Source of the DNA: Acidovorax sp. KKS102
GTDB lineage: Bacteria; Pseudomonadota; Gammaproteobacteria; Burkholderiales; Burkholderiaceae_C
Length of the DNA: 64,000 nucleotides
Direction: 5' to 3'
Assembly: GCF_000302535.1 (NCBI RefSeq)
Contig: NC_018708.1
Span: 3,658,001 to 3,722,000 of the forward strand
Positions 1 through 9,255 of the stretch are shown here, one piece after another. The notes below the pieces were generated by a model. It was not told the origin of the DNA. It saw nothing but the letters and a program-made list of their open reading frames with translations, and did not search any database. Within the stretch, counting starts at the first letter, position 1. Each line of letters begins with the position of its first letter. The position numbers and the translations under genes are program-made.

Positions 1-1
1 G

Positions 2-46
2 GCCTACCCCATGTCGGACGTGGTGCTGCAGGGCAGCGCCATCTGA
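2..46 (+). CDS. C-terminal end of an unidentified protein (partial)
   Basis: The window opens inside a reading frame that ends at TGA 44-46; the last residues are AYPMSDVVLQGSAI. Codon use is GC-rich like the following genes. Too little is visible to name the protein. Its position before riboflavin genes makes another riboflavin-pathway gene possible, but nothing in these 14 residues shows that. Confidence 0.4.
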   Translation, partial: AYPMSDVVLQGSAI

Positions 47-119
47 TCTGCGTCAGGCGCCGCGCCTTTCAGAAGCCAAGCAGGCCCCGGTGCACTAAAA
101 TCCTAGGCTTTGGGGGCCA

Positions 120-279
120 GGGAGCCTCTGCATGAATGACGCGGCGTGTGCGCTGCGGATCGGGATGGGTTGCAAGGCGCAAAGCACAGCAATAGCGGGG
201 CTATTGCGAGCATTTGCAACGCAGCAGACCGCCCGAGACCGCAGATGCACGCGGTGCGATGATTCATGCAGAGGCTCCC
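120..279. repeat. 160-bp long imperfect inverted repeat in the ribB leader
   Basis: This fills most of the gene-free stretch 47-432. The outer arms 120-137 and 262-279 are perfect 18-bp inverted repeats. Inside them lie further nested complementary arms: CTGCGG with CCGCAG plus a flanking G-C-rich helix, TCGGG with CCCGA, GTTGCAA with TTGCAAC, and GCAATAGC with GCTATTGC around a GGG loop. The whole segment can fold as one extended hairpin in RNA or as a cruciform in DNA. It may be a leader regulatory structure or a small palindromic (MITE-like) element. I see no target duplication and no FMN riboswitch signature. Confidence 0.7.
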
Positions 280-432
280 CAGCTCCTTTGACGTGCGGCA
301 GCGCCGCATCGCATGTTCTTTGGGGCGGTTTCTTGGGGGCACACCAGCTGCCTTCGGCCACGGGGACCTGTGCTGCAGCACGCCGCCAGCTGGCAAGCCG
401 CCAGAGGCTCCCACAGAAAGCCCCAACCTTCC

Positions 433-1554
433 ATGAACACCCCCCTCACCCCCGTGCCGATCTCGCCTGTCGAGGACATCGTGGCCGAGATGCGCGCCGG
501 GCGCATCGTCATCCTGGTGGATGAAGAAGACCGCGAAAACGAAGGCGACCTCGTCCTGGCCGCCGACCACGTGACGCCCGAGGCCATCAACTTCATGGCC
601 CGCTTTGGCCGGGGCCTGATCTGCCTGACGCTCACGCGCGAGCGCTGCGAATTCCTCAAGCTGCCGCCCATGGCCGCGCGCAATGGCACGGTGTACAGCA
701 CCGCGTTCACCGTCTCCATCGAAGCGGCAGAGGGTGTGACCACCGGCATCTCGGCCGCCGACCGCGCCCGCACCGTGCAGGTGGCGGTGGACCGCAACAG
801 CCAGCCCAGCGACCTGGTGCAGCCCGGCCACATCTTCCCGCTGCAAGCGGTGGACGGCGGCGTGCTGATGCGCGCGGGCCATACCGAAGCCGGTTGCGAC
901 CTGGCCGCCATGGCAGGCTGCAGCCCCGCATCGGTGATCTGCGAGATCATGAAGGACGACGGCACCATGGCCCGTCTGCCTGATCTGCAGCTGTTTGCGG
1001 CCGAGCGAGGCCTCAAGATCGGCACTATTGCCGACCTCATCGAATACCGCAGCCGCAACGAGTCGCTGGTCGAAAAGGTCGGCACGCGCACGCTGCACAC
1101 AGCCTATGGCGAGTTCACCGCCCACGCCTTCCGCGACCAACCCAGCCAGGCCGTTCACCTGGCACTGGTCAAGGGCCAATGGAGCGCCAACGACGTGGTG
1201 CCCGTGCGGGTGCACGAGCCGCTGTCGGTGTTCGATGCGCTCGAAGTCAACCGCTCCATGCACTCGTGGGGCCTGGACACCAGCCTGCAATACCTGGCCA
1301 AACAGGGCAAAGGCGTGGCCGTGCTGCTGAACTGCGGCGAAAGCGCCGCGCAACTGCTGGCGCAGTTTGAAGGCACCGCCCGCTCCGCCCAGGCGCCCGA
1401 GCGCGGCCGCATGGACCTGCGCACCTATGGCGTGGGCGCGCAGATCCTGCGCGAATGCGGCGTGCACAAGATGGCGCTGATGGGCCAGCCACGCCGCATG
1501 CCCAGCATGACCGGCTACGGCCTCGAAATCACCGGCTTCATCCCCAAGGAATAA
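433..1554 (+). CDS. ribBA: 3,4-dihydroxy-2-butanone 4-phosphate synthase with degenerate GTP cyclohydrolase II domain
   Basis: This 373-residue protein makes the four-carbon riboflavin precursor from ribulose 5-phosphate. The N-terminal half (about residues 1-205) is a typical RibB domain, with the [11 protein letters not shown] acidic motif and the HTEAGCDLA motif. The C-terminal half aligns with GTP cyclohydrolase II but lacks the zinc-binding cysteine motif (GDVFG..RCDCG type). In its place it reads [13 protein letters not shown], so this half is probably not a cyclohydrolase. Such proteins are known as RibBX in proteobacteria. The start at 433 is chosen because the RibB domain begins just after it; the reading frame is open further upstream, but that part looks non-coding. 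It lies 5 bases before ribH. Confidence 0.93.
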   Translation: MNTPLTPVPISPVEDIVAEMRAGRIVILVDEEDRENEGDLVLAADHVTPEAINFMARFGRGLICLTLTRERCEFLKLPPMAARNGTVYSTAFTVSIEAAEGVTTGISAADRARTVQVAVDRNSQPSDLVQPGHIFPLQAVDGGVLMRAGHTEAGCDLAAMAGCSPASVICEIMKDDGTMARLPDLQLFAAERGLKIGTIADLIEYRSRNESLVEKVGTRTLHTAYGEFTAHAFRDQPSQAVHLALVKGQWSANDVVPVRVHEPLSVFDALEVNRSMHSWGLDTSLQYLAKQGKGVAVLLNCGESAAQLLAQFEGTARSAQAPERGRMDLRTYGVGAQILRECGVHKMALMGQPRRMPSMTGYGLEITGFIPKE

Positions 1555-1559
1555 AAAAT

Positions 1560-2024
1560 ATGTTTGGCGCAGACAAAGGCACCGCAGACAAACTGGACGG
1601 CAAGAAGCTGCACATCGGCATCGTGCAGGCCCGTTTCAACGAGAGCATCACCAACACCCTGGCCGCCGCCTGCCGCGCAGAGCTGCTGGCCCTGGGCGTG
1701 CAGGAAAAGCACATCAAGCATGTGCTGGTGCCCGGCGCACTCGAAGTGCCCGTGGCCCTGCAGGCCATGGCCGAGAGCGATGAATACGACGCGCTGATTG
1801 CGCTGGGCTGCATCATCCGGGGCGAGACCTACCACTTCGAGCTGGTGGCCAACGAATCCGGCGCGGGCGTCACGCGCCTTTCGCTCGACTACCAGATTCC
1901 GATTGCCAACGCCATCATCACCACCGAAAACATGGAACAGGCCATCGCCCGCCAGACCGAAAAGGGTGTGGACGCGGCCCGCGTGGCAGTGGAAATGGCC
2001 AACCTGCTGGACGAACTGTCATGA
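1560..2024 (+). CDS. ribH: 6,7-dimethyl-8-ribityllumazine synthase
   Basis: This 154-residue lumazine synthase condenses the ribB product with 5-amino-6-ribitylaminouracil, the penultimate step of riboflavin synthesis. Family hallmarks are [10 protein letters not shown] near the N-terminus, [12 protein letters not shown], and the [12 protein letters not shown] segment that carries the catalytic histidine. The length is normal. The gene starts 5 bases after the ribB stop and overlaps nusB by four bases (ATGA), so ribB-ribH-nusB form one translationally coupled unit. Confidence 0.97.
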   Translation: MFGADKGTADKLDGKKLHIGIVQARFNESITNTLAAACRAELLALGVQEKHIKHVLVPGALEVPVALQAMAESDEYDALIALGCIIRGETYHFELVANESGAGVTRLSLDYQIPIANAIITTENMEQAIARQTEKGVDAARVAVEMANLLDELS

Positions 2025-2560
2025 GCGAAAACACCCCCACGCCATCGTCGGCACGCCCACCCAAGCAGAGCCGCACCGGCCTCAAGAGCACCGGCACACG
2101 CAAGGCTGCCTCCAAGTCCAACCGCAGCCGCGCGCGCGAATTCGCGTTGCAGGCGTTGTACCAACACCTGGTAGGCGGCAACGACGCCACGGCCATCGAC
2201 GCGTTCACGCGCGACCTGGCGGGCTTTCACAAGGCCGACTCGGCGCACTACGACGCGCTGCTGCACGGCTGCATCGAGCACGCCGCCAGCATGGACGCAC
2301 TGATCACCCCGTTGCTGGACCGCAAGATGGCCGAGATCTCGCCCATCGAACACGCCACCATGTGGATCGGCGTGTACGAGTTCCAGAACTGCCTGGATGT
2401 GCCCTGGCGCGTGGTGCTCAACGAGTGCATCGAACTCGCCAAGGAGTTCGGCGGCACGGACGGCCACAAGTACGTGAACGCCGTGCTCAACGGCCTGGCC
2501 CCGAAGCTGCGCGCAGTGGAAGTGGCCGCCGACAAGGCCGCAGGCGGGGGCGCTGCCTGA
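2021..2560 (+). CDS. nusB: Transcription antitermination protein NusB
   Basis: This 179-residue RNA-binding protein joins NusE (S10) at boxA for rRNA antitermination. The all-alpha NusB fold is recognisable from [12 protein letters not shown] through [16 protein letters not shown] to the conserved [28 protein letters not shown] region (shown here only by its ends, residues about 125-155). A basic, low-complexity N-terminal extension of about 35 residues precedes the fold. It overlaps ribH by 4 bases, the usual ribH-nusB arrangement. Confidence 0.96.
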   Translation: MSENTPTPSSARPPKQSRTGLKSTGTRKAASKSNRSRAREFALQALYQHLVGGNDATAIDAFTRDLAGFHKADSAHYDALLHGCIEHAASMDALITPLLDRKMAEISPIEHATMWIGVYEFQNCLDVPWRVVLNECIELAKEFGGTDGHKYVNAVLNGLAPKLRAVEVAADKAAGGGAA

Positions 2561-2576
2561 CCCTGCCCTGCCCCGC

Positions 2577-2621
2577 GGCCGCCCTGCCCATTGAACCGGG
2601 GCGGCCTGGTTTCATTTCTTT
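2577..2621 (+). terminator. Probable terminator after nusB
   Basis: Arms GGCCGCCC (2577-2584) and GGGCGGCC (2599-2606) flank a 14-nt loop. They are followed by a T-rich but interrupted run (TTTCATTTCTTTC). The loop is longer than ideal, so this is only a likely intrinsic terminator between nusB and the aminotransferase gene. Confidence 0.45.
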
Positions 2622-2678
2622 CTACGCCCTCACGCCACCACGTCCACAAGGCGCCCGGTCGGGGCAGGATGCCATTCC

Positions 2679-3892
2679 ATGAAGTTTTCCACGCGCGCCG
2701 AGCGCATTGAACCGTTTTATGTGATGGAGGTCGCCAAGGCTGCACAGGCCCTGGCCCGCGAGGTGGCCGGCACGCGCGAACCGATGATCTTCCTGAACAT
2801 CGGCGAGCCCGACTTTACCGCCCCGCCCCTGGTGCAGGAAGCCGCTGCCCGCGCCGTGCAGAGCGGCGCCACGCAGTACACCAATGCGCTGGGCCTCGAT
2901 GCGCTGCGCGAACGCATCAGTGGCTGGTACCAGAGCCGCTTCGGCGTCAACGTGCCTGCGCGCCGCATCGTGGTCACAGCGGGCGCATCGGCCGCGCTGC
3001 AGTTGGCGTGCCTGGCACTCATCGAGTCGGGCGACGAAATTTTGATGCCCGACCCCAGCTACCCCTGCAACCGTCACTTTGTGAGCGCAGCAGAAGGCAA
3101 GGCCGTGCTGCTGCCCACCACGGCGGCAGAGCGCTACCAGCTGAGCGCCGACAAGGTCCGTGCGGCGTGGAATGACAAAACGCGTGGCAGAACTGGAAAA
3201 ACGCGGGGCGTGTTGCTGGCATCGCCATCCAACCCCACGGGTACTTCGATTGCGCCCGATGAGCTGCGCCGCATCCACGACGTGGTGCGTGCGCACGACG
3301 GCATCACGATGATCGATGAGATCTACCTGGGCCTGTCGTACGAGGAAGAGTTTGGCCACACGGCGCTCGCCATCGACGACAACATCATCAGCATCAACAG
3401 CTTCAGCAAATACTTCAACATGACCGGCTGGCGCCTGGGCTGGATGGTGGTGCCCGAGGCCATGGTGCCCGTGGTGGAACGCCTGGCGCAGAACCTGTTC
3501 ATCTGCGCCAGCACCGTGTCGCAGCATGCAGCGATGGCCTGCTTCGAGGCCGAGAGCATTGCCGAATACGAACGCCGCCGTGCCGAGTTCAAGGCGCGGC
3601 GCGACTTCTTTATCCCAGCCCTGCAGTCGCTGGGCCTGAATGTGCCCGTGATGCCCGATGGCGCCTTCTATGCCTGGGCCGACTGCACGCAGGCTGCGCA
3701 GCGCCTGGGTGTCCCTTCGGGCAAGAACTGCAGCTGGGACTTAGCGTTTGAGCTGATGCGCCGCGCGCACATTGCCGTCACGCCAGGGCGCGACTTTGGC
3801 ACGGCCGAGCCCGAGCGCTTCATCCGTTTCTCAACCGCCAACTCCATGGCGCAATTGCAGGAGTCCGTGGAGCGGCTGCGCAAGCTGCTTGG

Positions 3893-3896
<4 letters not shown>
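2679..3896 (+). CDS. Pyridoxal-phosphate aminotransferase, class I/II
   Basis: This 405-residue fold-type I aminotransferase has an N-terminal substrate segment (NIGEPDFTAPP), the ASPSNPTGT cofactor motif, the DEIYLGL aspartate motif and the Schiff-base lysine in SFSKYFNMTGWRLGW. The distal arginine motif is probably FIRFSTANS near the end. The exact amino donor cannot be read from sequence; similar proteins are annotated as aspartate- or alanine-type aminotransferases. The stop overlaps the start of ybgC by four bases, so the two may be co-transcribed. Confidence 0.9.
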
Positions 3897-4332
<436 letters not shown>

Positions 4333-4336
<4 letters not shown>

Positions 4337-5046
4337 ATTCCCAAAACATGTCCATCATCTCCCTGGTGCTGCACGCCAGCTGGGTGGTGCAACTCGTGAT
4401 GCTGCTGCTGCTGGGCGTGTCGGTGGCCAGCTGGGCCGCCATCTTCCGCAAGCTGTTCGCCCTGAAGCGCGTGAAGACACTGAACGAGGACTTCGAGCGC
4501 GAGTTTTGGTCGGGCACCAGCCTGAACGACCTCTACGCCGCGGCTGCACAAAACGCCAAGCAGGCCGGCCCCATGGAACGCATCTTCGCCAGCGGCATGC
4601 GTGAGTACCAAAAGCTGCGCGAACGCCGCATCACCGACCCCGGTACCTTGCTGGACGGCGCCCGCCGCGCCATGCGCGCGAGCTTCCAGCGCGAGATGGA
4701 TGTGGTCGAGTCCAGCCTGTCCTTCCTGGCCTCGGTCGGCTCCGTGTCGCCGTATGTGGGCCTGTTCGGCACCGTGTGGGGCATCATGCACGCCTTCACC
4801 GGCTTTGCCGGCATGGAGCAAGTGACTCTTGCCACCGTGGCCCCCGGCATCGCCGAGGCGCTGGTCGCCACCGCCATCGGCCTGTTCTCGGCCATCCCGG
4901 CCGTGATCGCCTACAACCGCTTTGCACGCGACATTGACCGCGTGGCCACGCACCAGGAGACCTTCATCGAAGAGTTCTCCAACATCCTGCAGCGCAACCT
5001 GGGCGCCCAGCCCGCGTCCACAGGCCACACGGCCTCGGGCCACTGA
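4333..5046 (+). CDS. tolQ: Tol-Pal system proton channel subunit TolQ
   Basis: This 237-residue inner-membrane protein forms the proton-driven motor of the Tol-Pal system with TolR. It shows the ExbB/TolQ pattern: one N-terminal membrane helix (VVQLVMLLLLGVSVASWAA), a cytoplasmic loop, then two helices holding the GLFGTVWGIMHAF and AEALVATAIGLFSAIPAV motifs that line the channel. The start at 4333 overlaps the ybgC stop. A short gap of 15 bases separates it from tolR. Confidence 0.97.
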
Positions 5047-5061
5047 TCCGGGAGGCGCCCC

Positions 5062-5484
5062 ATGCCCGCCATGGCATCCCGCGGCCGAGGCCGCCGCACC
5101 ATCAACGAGATCAACATGGTCCCGTTCATCGACGTCATGCTGGTGCTGCTCATCATCTTCATGGTGACGGCGCCCATGCTCACACCCGGGGTGGTCGATG
5201 TGCCCAGCGTGGGCAAGAGCAAGAACATGCCCAAGGTGGTGGCCCAGGTCATCGTCAACAAGGACGGCACGCTGCAGTTCAAGACCCCCGAGGCCACGCG
5301 CAGCCTGAACCAGCGCGAGATCGGCGACGCCGCCAGCCGCTGGCAAAAGGTCCAGGGGCCCGAGAGCGCCGTGGTCATCAGCGCCGACAAGGGCGTGCAG
5401 TACGAAACCGTGGTGAAGGCGATGGACGCCCTGCAAAAGGCAGGCGTGCAGCGCGTCGGCCTTTCGGTCAAGCAAGGCGGTTGA
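5062..5484 (+). CDS. tolR: Tol-Pal system protein TolR
   Basis: This 140-residue ExbD/TolR protein has a short basic cytoplasmic N-terminus, one membrane helix that contains the essential aspartate in NMVPFIDVMLVLLIIFMV, and a periplasmic domain ending in RVGLSVKQGG. It couples proton flow through TolQ to TolA. It lies between tolQ and tolA on the same strand. Confidence 0.97.
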   Translation: MPAMASRGRGRRTINEINMVPFIDVMLVLLIIFMVTAPMLTPGVVDVPSVGKSKNMPKVVAQVIVNKDGTLQFKTPEATRSLNQREIGDAASRWQKVQGPESAVVISADKGVQYETVVKAMDALQKAGVQRVGLSVKQGG

Positions 5485-5515
5485 ACCGAACCCGCCCGGC
5501 ACCGCTCAGACGCCC

Positions 5516-6475
5516 ATGCACGCACACACCGACCGCGATCAGTTTGCCCCGCCCCGCCCACCGGCGCGCCTGCGTGCCATCACGCTGGCGGTGCTGGTGC
5601 ATGCGGTGCTGATCGGTGCGCTGACCTGGGGCGTGAACTGGAAGAACACGGCCGACCAGCCCGCCGTAGAGGCTGAGTTGTGGGCCGCTGTGCCCACACA
5701 AGCAGCGCCACGCGCCGTGGAGCCCCCACCACCTCCGCCGCCGCCCCCCGTGCAACAGGCCACCCCACCCGCCCCGCCGCCACCGCCGGTGCGGGCCGCA
5801 GAGCCGCCGCACACGCGCGAGGCAGACATTGCCATCGAGCGCGAGAAGAAGCGCCTGGAACAGGAAAAGAAGGCCCGCGAGCAGCAGGAGCTGCGCGAGA
5901 AGCGGGAGCGCGAGCGCAAGGAAGAAGAGCGCCGCGACCGCCTGGAGCAAGAGAAGAAAGAGCGCCAACAGAAGGAACGCGAAAAAGAAAAGGAACAGCG
6001 CGAAAAGCAGCCTGCCGAACAGAAAAAGGTCGAGCAGGACAAGCAGAAGAAGTTGGCGGAAGACAAGCGACGAAAGGCCGAGGAAGCTGCACGCGAAGCC
6101 AAGGAAGCAGATGCCCGCCACCAAGCAAATATCCGGCGTATGCAGGGCTTAGCTAATGCTACTGGTGGTGAAACGACCACCGGGACAGCCCTAAACAGTT
6201 CGGGACCATCTGCCAGCTACGGCGGTCGGCTTGCTGCGGCGGTCAAGCCGAACATCGTCTTCACGGAAAATGTTGCGGGCAATCCTTCAGCTGAAGTGGA
6301 AGTTCGCGCAGCCCCTGACGGTACGATAACTTCCCGGCGCTTGTTGAAATCCAGCGGAGTAAGAGCCTGGGATGAAGCTGTTCTACGTGCCCTAGACAAG
6401 ACAGAGCGCCTACCAAAGGACACGGATGGTCGGGTACCACCCCAATTCCCTATGGTCTTCCGGCCCAAGGACTAA
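5516..6475 (+). CDS. tolA: Cell envelope integrity protein TolA (TonB-like C-terminus)
   Basis: This 319-residue TolA has one N-terminal membrane helix (about residues 22-42), a proline-rich segment, and a long charged helical domain of Lys/Glu/Arg repeats (about 100-205). A C-terminal TonB/TolA domain (about 225-319) ends in a proline/phenylalanine-rich tail. It bridges the inner-membrane TolQR motor to Pal and TolB. Codon use changes sharply near 6120: the C-terminal third uses ATA, TTA, CTA, GTA and AGA codons that are almost absent from the first two thirds. This suggests that the C-terminal domain was exchanged by recombination. A strong terminator follows. Confidence 0.92.
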   Translation: MHAHTDRDQFAPPRPPARLRAITLAVLVHAVLIGALTWGVNWKNTADQPAVEAELWAAVPTQAAPRAVEPPPPPPPPPVQQATPPAPPPPPVRAAEPPHTREADIAIEREKKRLEQEKKAREQQELREKRERERKEEERRDRLEQEKKERQQKEREKEKEQREKQPAEQKKVEQDKQKKLAEDKRRKAEEAAREAKEADARHQANIRRMQGLANATGGETTTGTALNSSGPSASYGGRLAAAVKPNIVFTENVAGNPSAEVEVRAAPDGTITSRRLLKSSGVRAWDEAVLRALDKTERLPKDTDGRVPPQFPMVFRPKD

Positions 6476-6483
6476 GCTCCATA

Positions 6484-6520
6484 AAAATAAAGCGCCCGGC
6501 AGAACCGGGCGCTTTATTTT
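6484..6520. terminator. Bidirectional intrinsic terminator between tolA and the MFS gene
   Basis: Perfect 16-bp arms 6484-6499 and 6505-6520 (core AGCGCCCGG / CCGGGCGCT) flank a 5-nt loop. A-rich sequence lies on the left and T-rich sequence on the right, so the structure can stop transcription from both convergent genes. Confidence 0.93.
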
Positions 6521-6533
6521 GGTCTTTTACGCC

Positions 6534-6578
6534 TGTAGCGCCAGTGGAACATGCGCTACAAGCTATACATTCGATAGC
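6534..6578. repeat. Short inverted repeats with an AGCGC core
   Basis: TGTAGCGC (6534-6541) pairs with GCGCTACA (6553-6560), and GCTAT (6562-6566) pairs with ATAGC (6574-6578). Similar AGCGCT/GCTATC motifs occur at 34011-34032 and around 35660-35700, so this may be a degenerate intergenic repeat family. Confidence 0.4.
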
Positions 6579-6594
6579 AATTCGCCAGCATGCA

Positions 6595-7935
6595 TCAGCG
6601 GTCACGCCGCTCCATGCGGCGGTTCAGGTTCAGCGCGCCCAGCGTGCAGGCCACACCCGACAGCAGATACACCGTCACCGCCAGCAAACCGAACTGCGAC
6701 GACAGATACAGAGCCACCAGCGGAGCAAACGCTGCGCCGATGATCCAGGCCAGGTCGGCCGACAGGGCCGCACCGGTGTAGCGGTACTGGGGCGAGAAAT
6801 TGGCCGTGACGGTGCCCGATGCCTGACCGTACGACAGGCCCAGCAGCACAAAGCCCAGCAGCAGGAACATGGTGCTGCCCACTTCGCCGGTGTTGAGCAG
6901 CACCGGCGCCATGAAGCTGAACACGCCGATCAGCACGGCCATGCCGCCCAGCAGCTTGCGGCGGCCCAGGTGGTCCGACAGCCAGCCCGACACCATGATG
7001 GCGCCCGCCGCGAGGAACGCGCCGACGATCTGCACGCCCAGGATCTGGGTGACTGGCTGGTCGGAGTAAAGCGTGATCCACGACAGCGGGAAAACCGTGA
7101 CCAGGTGGAACAGTGCAAAGCTGGCCAGCGCTGCAAAAGCGCCCAGCAGCACGTTGCTGCCTTCGTCGCGCATGACGCGGTTCACCGGCACGGGCTGCAG
7201 CTCACGCTCCTTGAGCAGTTCAGAGTACGACTGCCCCACCACCAAGCGCAGGCGTGCAAACAGGGCCACCACGTTCACCGCAAAGGCCACAAAAAACGGA
7301 TAGCGCCAGCCCCAGGCCAGAAACTCCTGCACCGTGAGGCTGCTGTACAGATAGGCAAACAGGCCGGCAGCCAGCACAAAGCCCAGCGGTGCGCCCAACT
7401 GGCCGATCATGGCGTACCAGCCCCGGCGCTCCTTGGGGGCCGACATGGCCAGCAGCGACGGCAAGCCATCCCACGACCCACCCAGTGCCAGCCCTTGGCC
7501 CACACGCAGGATCAGCAAGGCCACGATGGCGGCAGTGCCCGCATCCTTGTAGCCCGGCAAAAAGGCCATGCCTACCGTGCAGACGCCCAGCACGAACAGC
7601 GCAATGGTCAGCTTGGTGCCCCGCCCCCAGCGCCGCTGGATGGCCATGGAGATGGCGGTACCTACCGGGCGCACCACAAAGGCGACGGCCAGCAGCGCAA
7701 AGGCCATCAGCGTGCCGTCCAGGCGCGACAGGAAGGGAAACAGGAAGGACGGGAAGACAAGAACGCAGGCGATCCCGAAAACGAAGAAGTCGAAATACTC
7801 GGACGAGCGTCCGATGATCACGCCCACAGCAATTTCGCTGGGGGTGACGTCTTCATGCGTATCAGCCCGCGAGAGAGAGGCGGCGCTTTCGTGAAAACCG
7901 GCCGCAGGGTAAGTGGCAGTGGCGGGGCTGCTCAT
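6595..7935 (-). CDS. Major facilitator superfamily transporter, MHS-like
   Basis: This 446-residue integral membrane protein has about 12 hydrophobic segments. It shows MHS-family-like features: EYFDFFVFG in helix 1, the loop RPVGTAISMAIQRRWGRGTK, and a second-half DHLGRRKLLGG loop. It probably imports a small organic acid or osmolyte by proton symport; the substrate is not readable. The start at 7935 is preferred over an ATG six bases upstream because AAGGAG lies 8 bases before it. It is divergent from cyoA. Its upstream region carries an NtrC-like palindrome, which hints at nitrogen control. Confidence 0.85.
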   Translation of the reverse strand: MSSPATATYPAAGFHESAASLSRADTHEDVTPSEIAVGVIIGRSSEYFDFFVFGIACVLVFPSFLFPFLSRLDGTLMAFALLAVAFVVRPVGTAISMAIQRRWGRGTKLTIALFVLGVCTVGMAFLPGYKDAGTAAIVALLILRVGQGLALGGSWDGLPSLLAMSAPKERRGWYAMIGQLGAPLGFVLAAGLFAYLYSSLTVQEFLAWGWRYPFFVAFAVNVVALFARLRLVVGQSYSELLKERELQPVPVNRVMRDEGSNVLLGAFAALASFALFHLVTVFPLSWITLYSDQPVTQILGVQIVGAFLAAGAIMVSGWLSDHLGRRKLLGGMAVLIGVFSFMAPVLLNTGEVGSTMFLLLGFVLLGLSYGQASGTVTANFSPQYRYTGAALSADLAWIIGAAFAPLVALYLSSQFGLLAVTVYLLSGVACTLGALNLNRRMERRDR

Positions 7936-8057
7936 GAACATGGCTCCTTGACGTTGTGTAGCGAACTCAGACCGTTCCGTTCTACACGCAACTTCTGTGG
8001 GCCACAAGTGCGGTTTCACTATGCCGGCTGCAGGAAATGTCCTTCAAAGCCCTCAAA

Positions 8058-8074
8058 TGCACCACATTGGTGCA
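8058..8074. promoter_or_regulatory. NtrC-like palindrome TGCACCA-N3-TGGTGCA
   Basis: Seven-base perfect arms are separated by CAT. The site fits the published NtrC consensus (GCAC, five bases, GTGC type). It lies between the divergent MFS gene and cyoA, about 120 bases from each start. Function is inferred from the motif only. Confidence 0.45.
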
Positions 8075-8096
8075 AAAAAAGCCTGCGCGTTTGACC

Positions 8097-8113
8097 TTGG
8101 ACAAAATGTCCAA
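8097..8113. promoter_or_regulatory. Palindrome TTGGACA-AAA-TGTCCAA upstream of cyoA
   Basis: Perfect 7-bp arms flank an AAA spacer, about 85 bases before the cyoA start. It is likely an operator for the oxidase operon or the divergent MFS gene. I do not recognise the protein that would bind it. Confidence 0.4.
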
Positions 8114-8196
8114 TCGACAAAAAAGCTAGCGCTAGTACATTCGCACACATCCCGTTATCCGCGTTTACCCTGAAACGCATTGATCGCGCTCTTCAC

Positions 8197-9255
8197 ATGC
8201 TCAAACTTCCCCAACTTCGTGGGCCCACCTGGCTGCTCGCCCTGACAGCGCTGGGTAGCCTGGCAGGCTGCAGCAAGGCTGTCGTGCTCAACCCGGCCGG
8301 TGACGTCGCGGCCCAGCAGGGCCAGATGGTCATTACCGCCACGCTGCTGATGCTGATCATCATCGTGCCCGTGATCGCGCTCACCCTGTTGTTTGCCTGG
8401 AAATACCGCCAGGGCAACACCGAGGCCGAGTACGACCCCGAGTGGCACCACTCCACCACGCTGGAGCTGGTGATCTGGACGGTGCCGCTGCTGATCATCA
8501 TTGCGCTGGGCGCCATCACCTGGATCGGCACCCACAAGCTGGACCCCTACCGGCCTCTCGACCGCATCGACGCGCAGCGCGCCGTGCCCGCCGATGTGAA
8601 GCCGCTCGAAGTGCAGGTGGTGGCCATGGACTGGAAATGGCTGTTCTTCTACCCCGAACAAGGCATCGCCACCGTCAATGAAGTGGCCGCCCCGGTGGAC
8701 CGCCCCATCCTGTTCAAGCTGACGGCCACGTCCACCATGAACGCGTTTTACGTGCCCGACCTGGCCGGCATGATCTACGCCATGCCCGGCATGCAGACCG
8801 AGCTGAACGCGGTGATCAACAGGCCCGGCGTGTTCCACGGCATGTCGTCGCACTACAGCGGCGCGGGCTTCTCGGGCATGACGTTCAAGTTCCACGGCCT
8901 GAGCAATGAAGACTTTGCCCAGTGGGTGCAGAAAGCCAAGACCGAAGGGAAGCCGCTCGACAAGGGCACCTACCTGAACCTGGTCAAGCCCAGCGAACGC
9001 GACCCGGTGCAGCGCTTTGCCTCGGTGGAAGAAGGCTTGTACGACAAGGTACTCAACCGCTGCGTCGAAGACGGAAAGATGTGCATGCACCACATGATGG
9101 CGATTGATGCCCAGGGCGGCGACGCCTATGTGCGCGCCATGGGGTTGAACCTGCCCCAGGACGTCTGCACCGTGCAAAACGCCGCCCAGGTGGTGGCCGC
9201 ACTCGAATCCCGCAACGCACCGGCCTCCGCATCCGGCGCCAGCATCCGTCAATGA
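8197..9255 (+). CDS. cyoA: Cytochrome bo-type ubiquinol oxidase subunit II
   Basis: This 352-residue subunit II starts with a lipoprotein signal ending in the lipobox LAGC (Cys 25), followed by two membrane helices and a periplasmic cupredoxin domain. The copper-A ligands of cytochrome c oxidases are absent, and the sequence [22 protein letters not shown] is typical of quinol oxidases (CyoA). The C-terminal part has a Cys-Met-rich loop ([16 protein letters not shown]). It opens the cyoABCD operon and overlaps cyoB by four bases. Confidence 0.95.
   Translation: MLKLPQLRGPTWLLALTALGSLAGCSKAVVLNPAGDVAAQQGQMVITATLLMLIIIVPVIALTLLFAWKYRQGNTEAEYDPEWHHSTTLELVIWTVPLLIIIALGAITWIGTHKLDPYRPLDRIDAQRAVPADVKPLEVQVVAMDWKWLFFYPEQGIATVNEVAAPVDRPILFKLTATSTMNAFYVPDLAGMIYAMPGMQTELNAVINRPGVFHGMSSHYSGAGFSGMTFKFHGLSNEDFAQWVQKAKTEGKPLDKGTYLNLVKPSERDPVQRFASVEEGLYDKVLNRCVEDGKMCMHHMMAIDAQGGDAYVRAMGLNLPQDVCTVQNAAQVVAALESRNAPASASGASIRQ

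Noticed and set aside
47-432. FMN riboswitch upstream of ribB
   Set aside because: I looked for the conserved RFN blocks (the GGGCAGGGTGAAATTCCC-like segment and the CCGAC/AGTCC elements) and did not find them; the region is dominated by one long hairpin instead.
103-1467. Long reading frames on the strand opposite ribB and many other core genes
   Set aside because: In GC-rich DNA antisense frames stay open by chance; these encode His/Gln/Gly/Ala-rich sequence with no family features and mirror the real genes.
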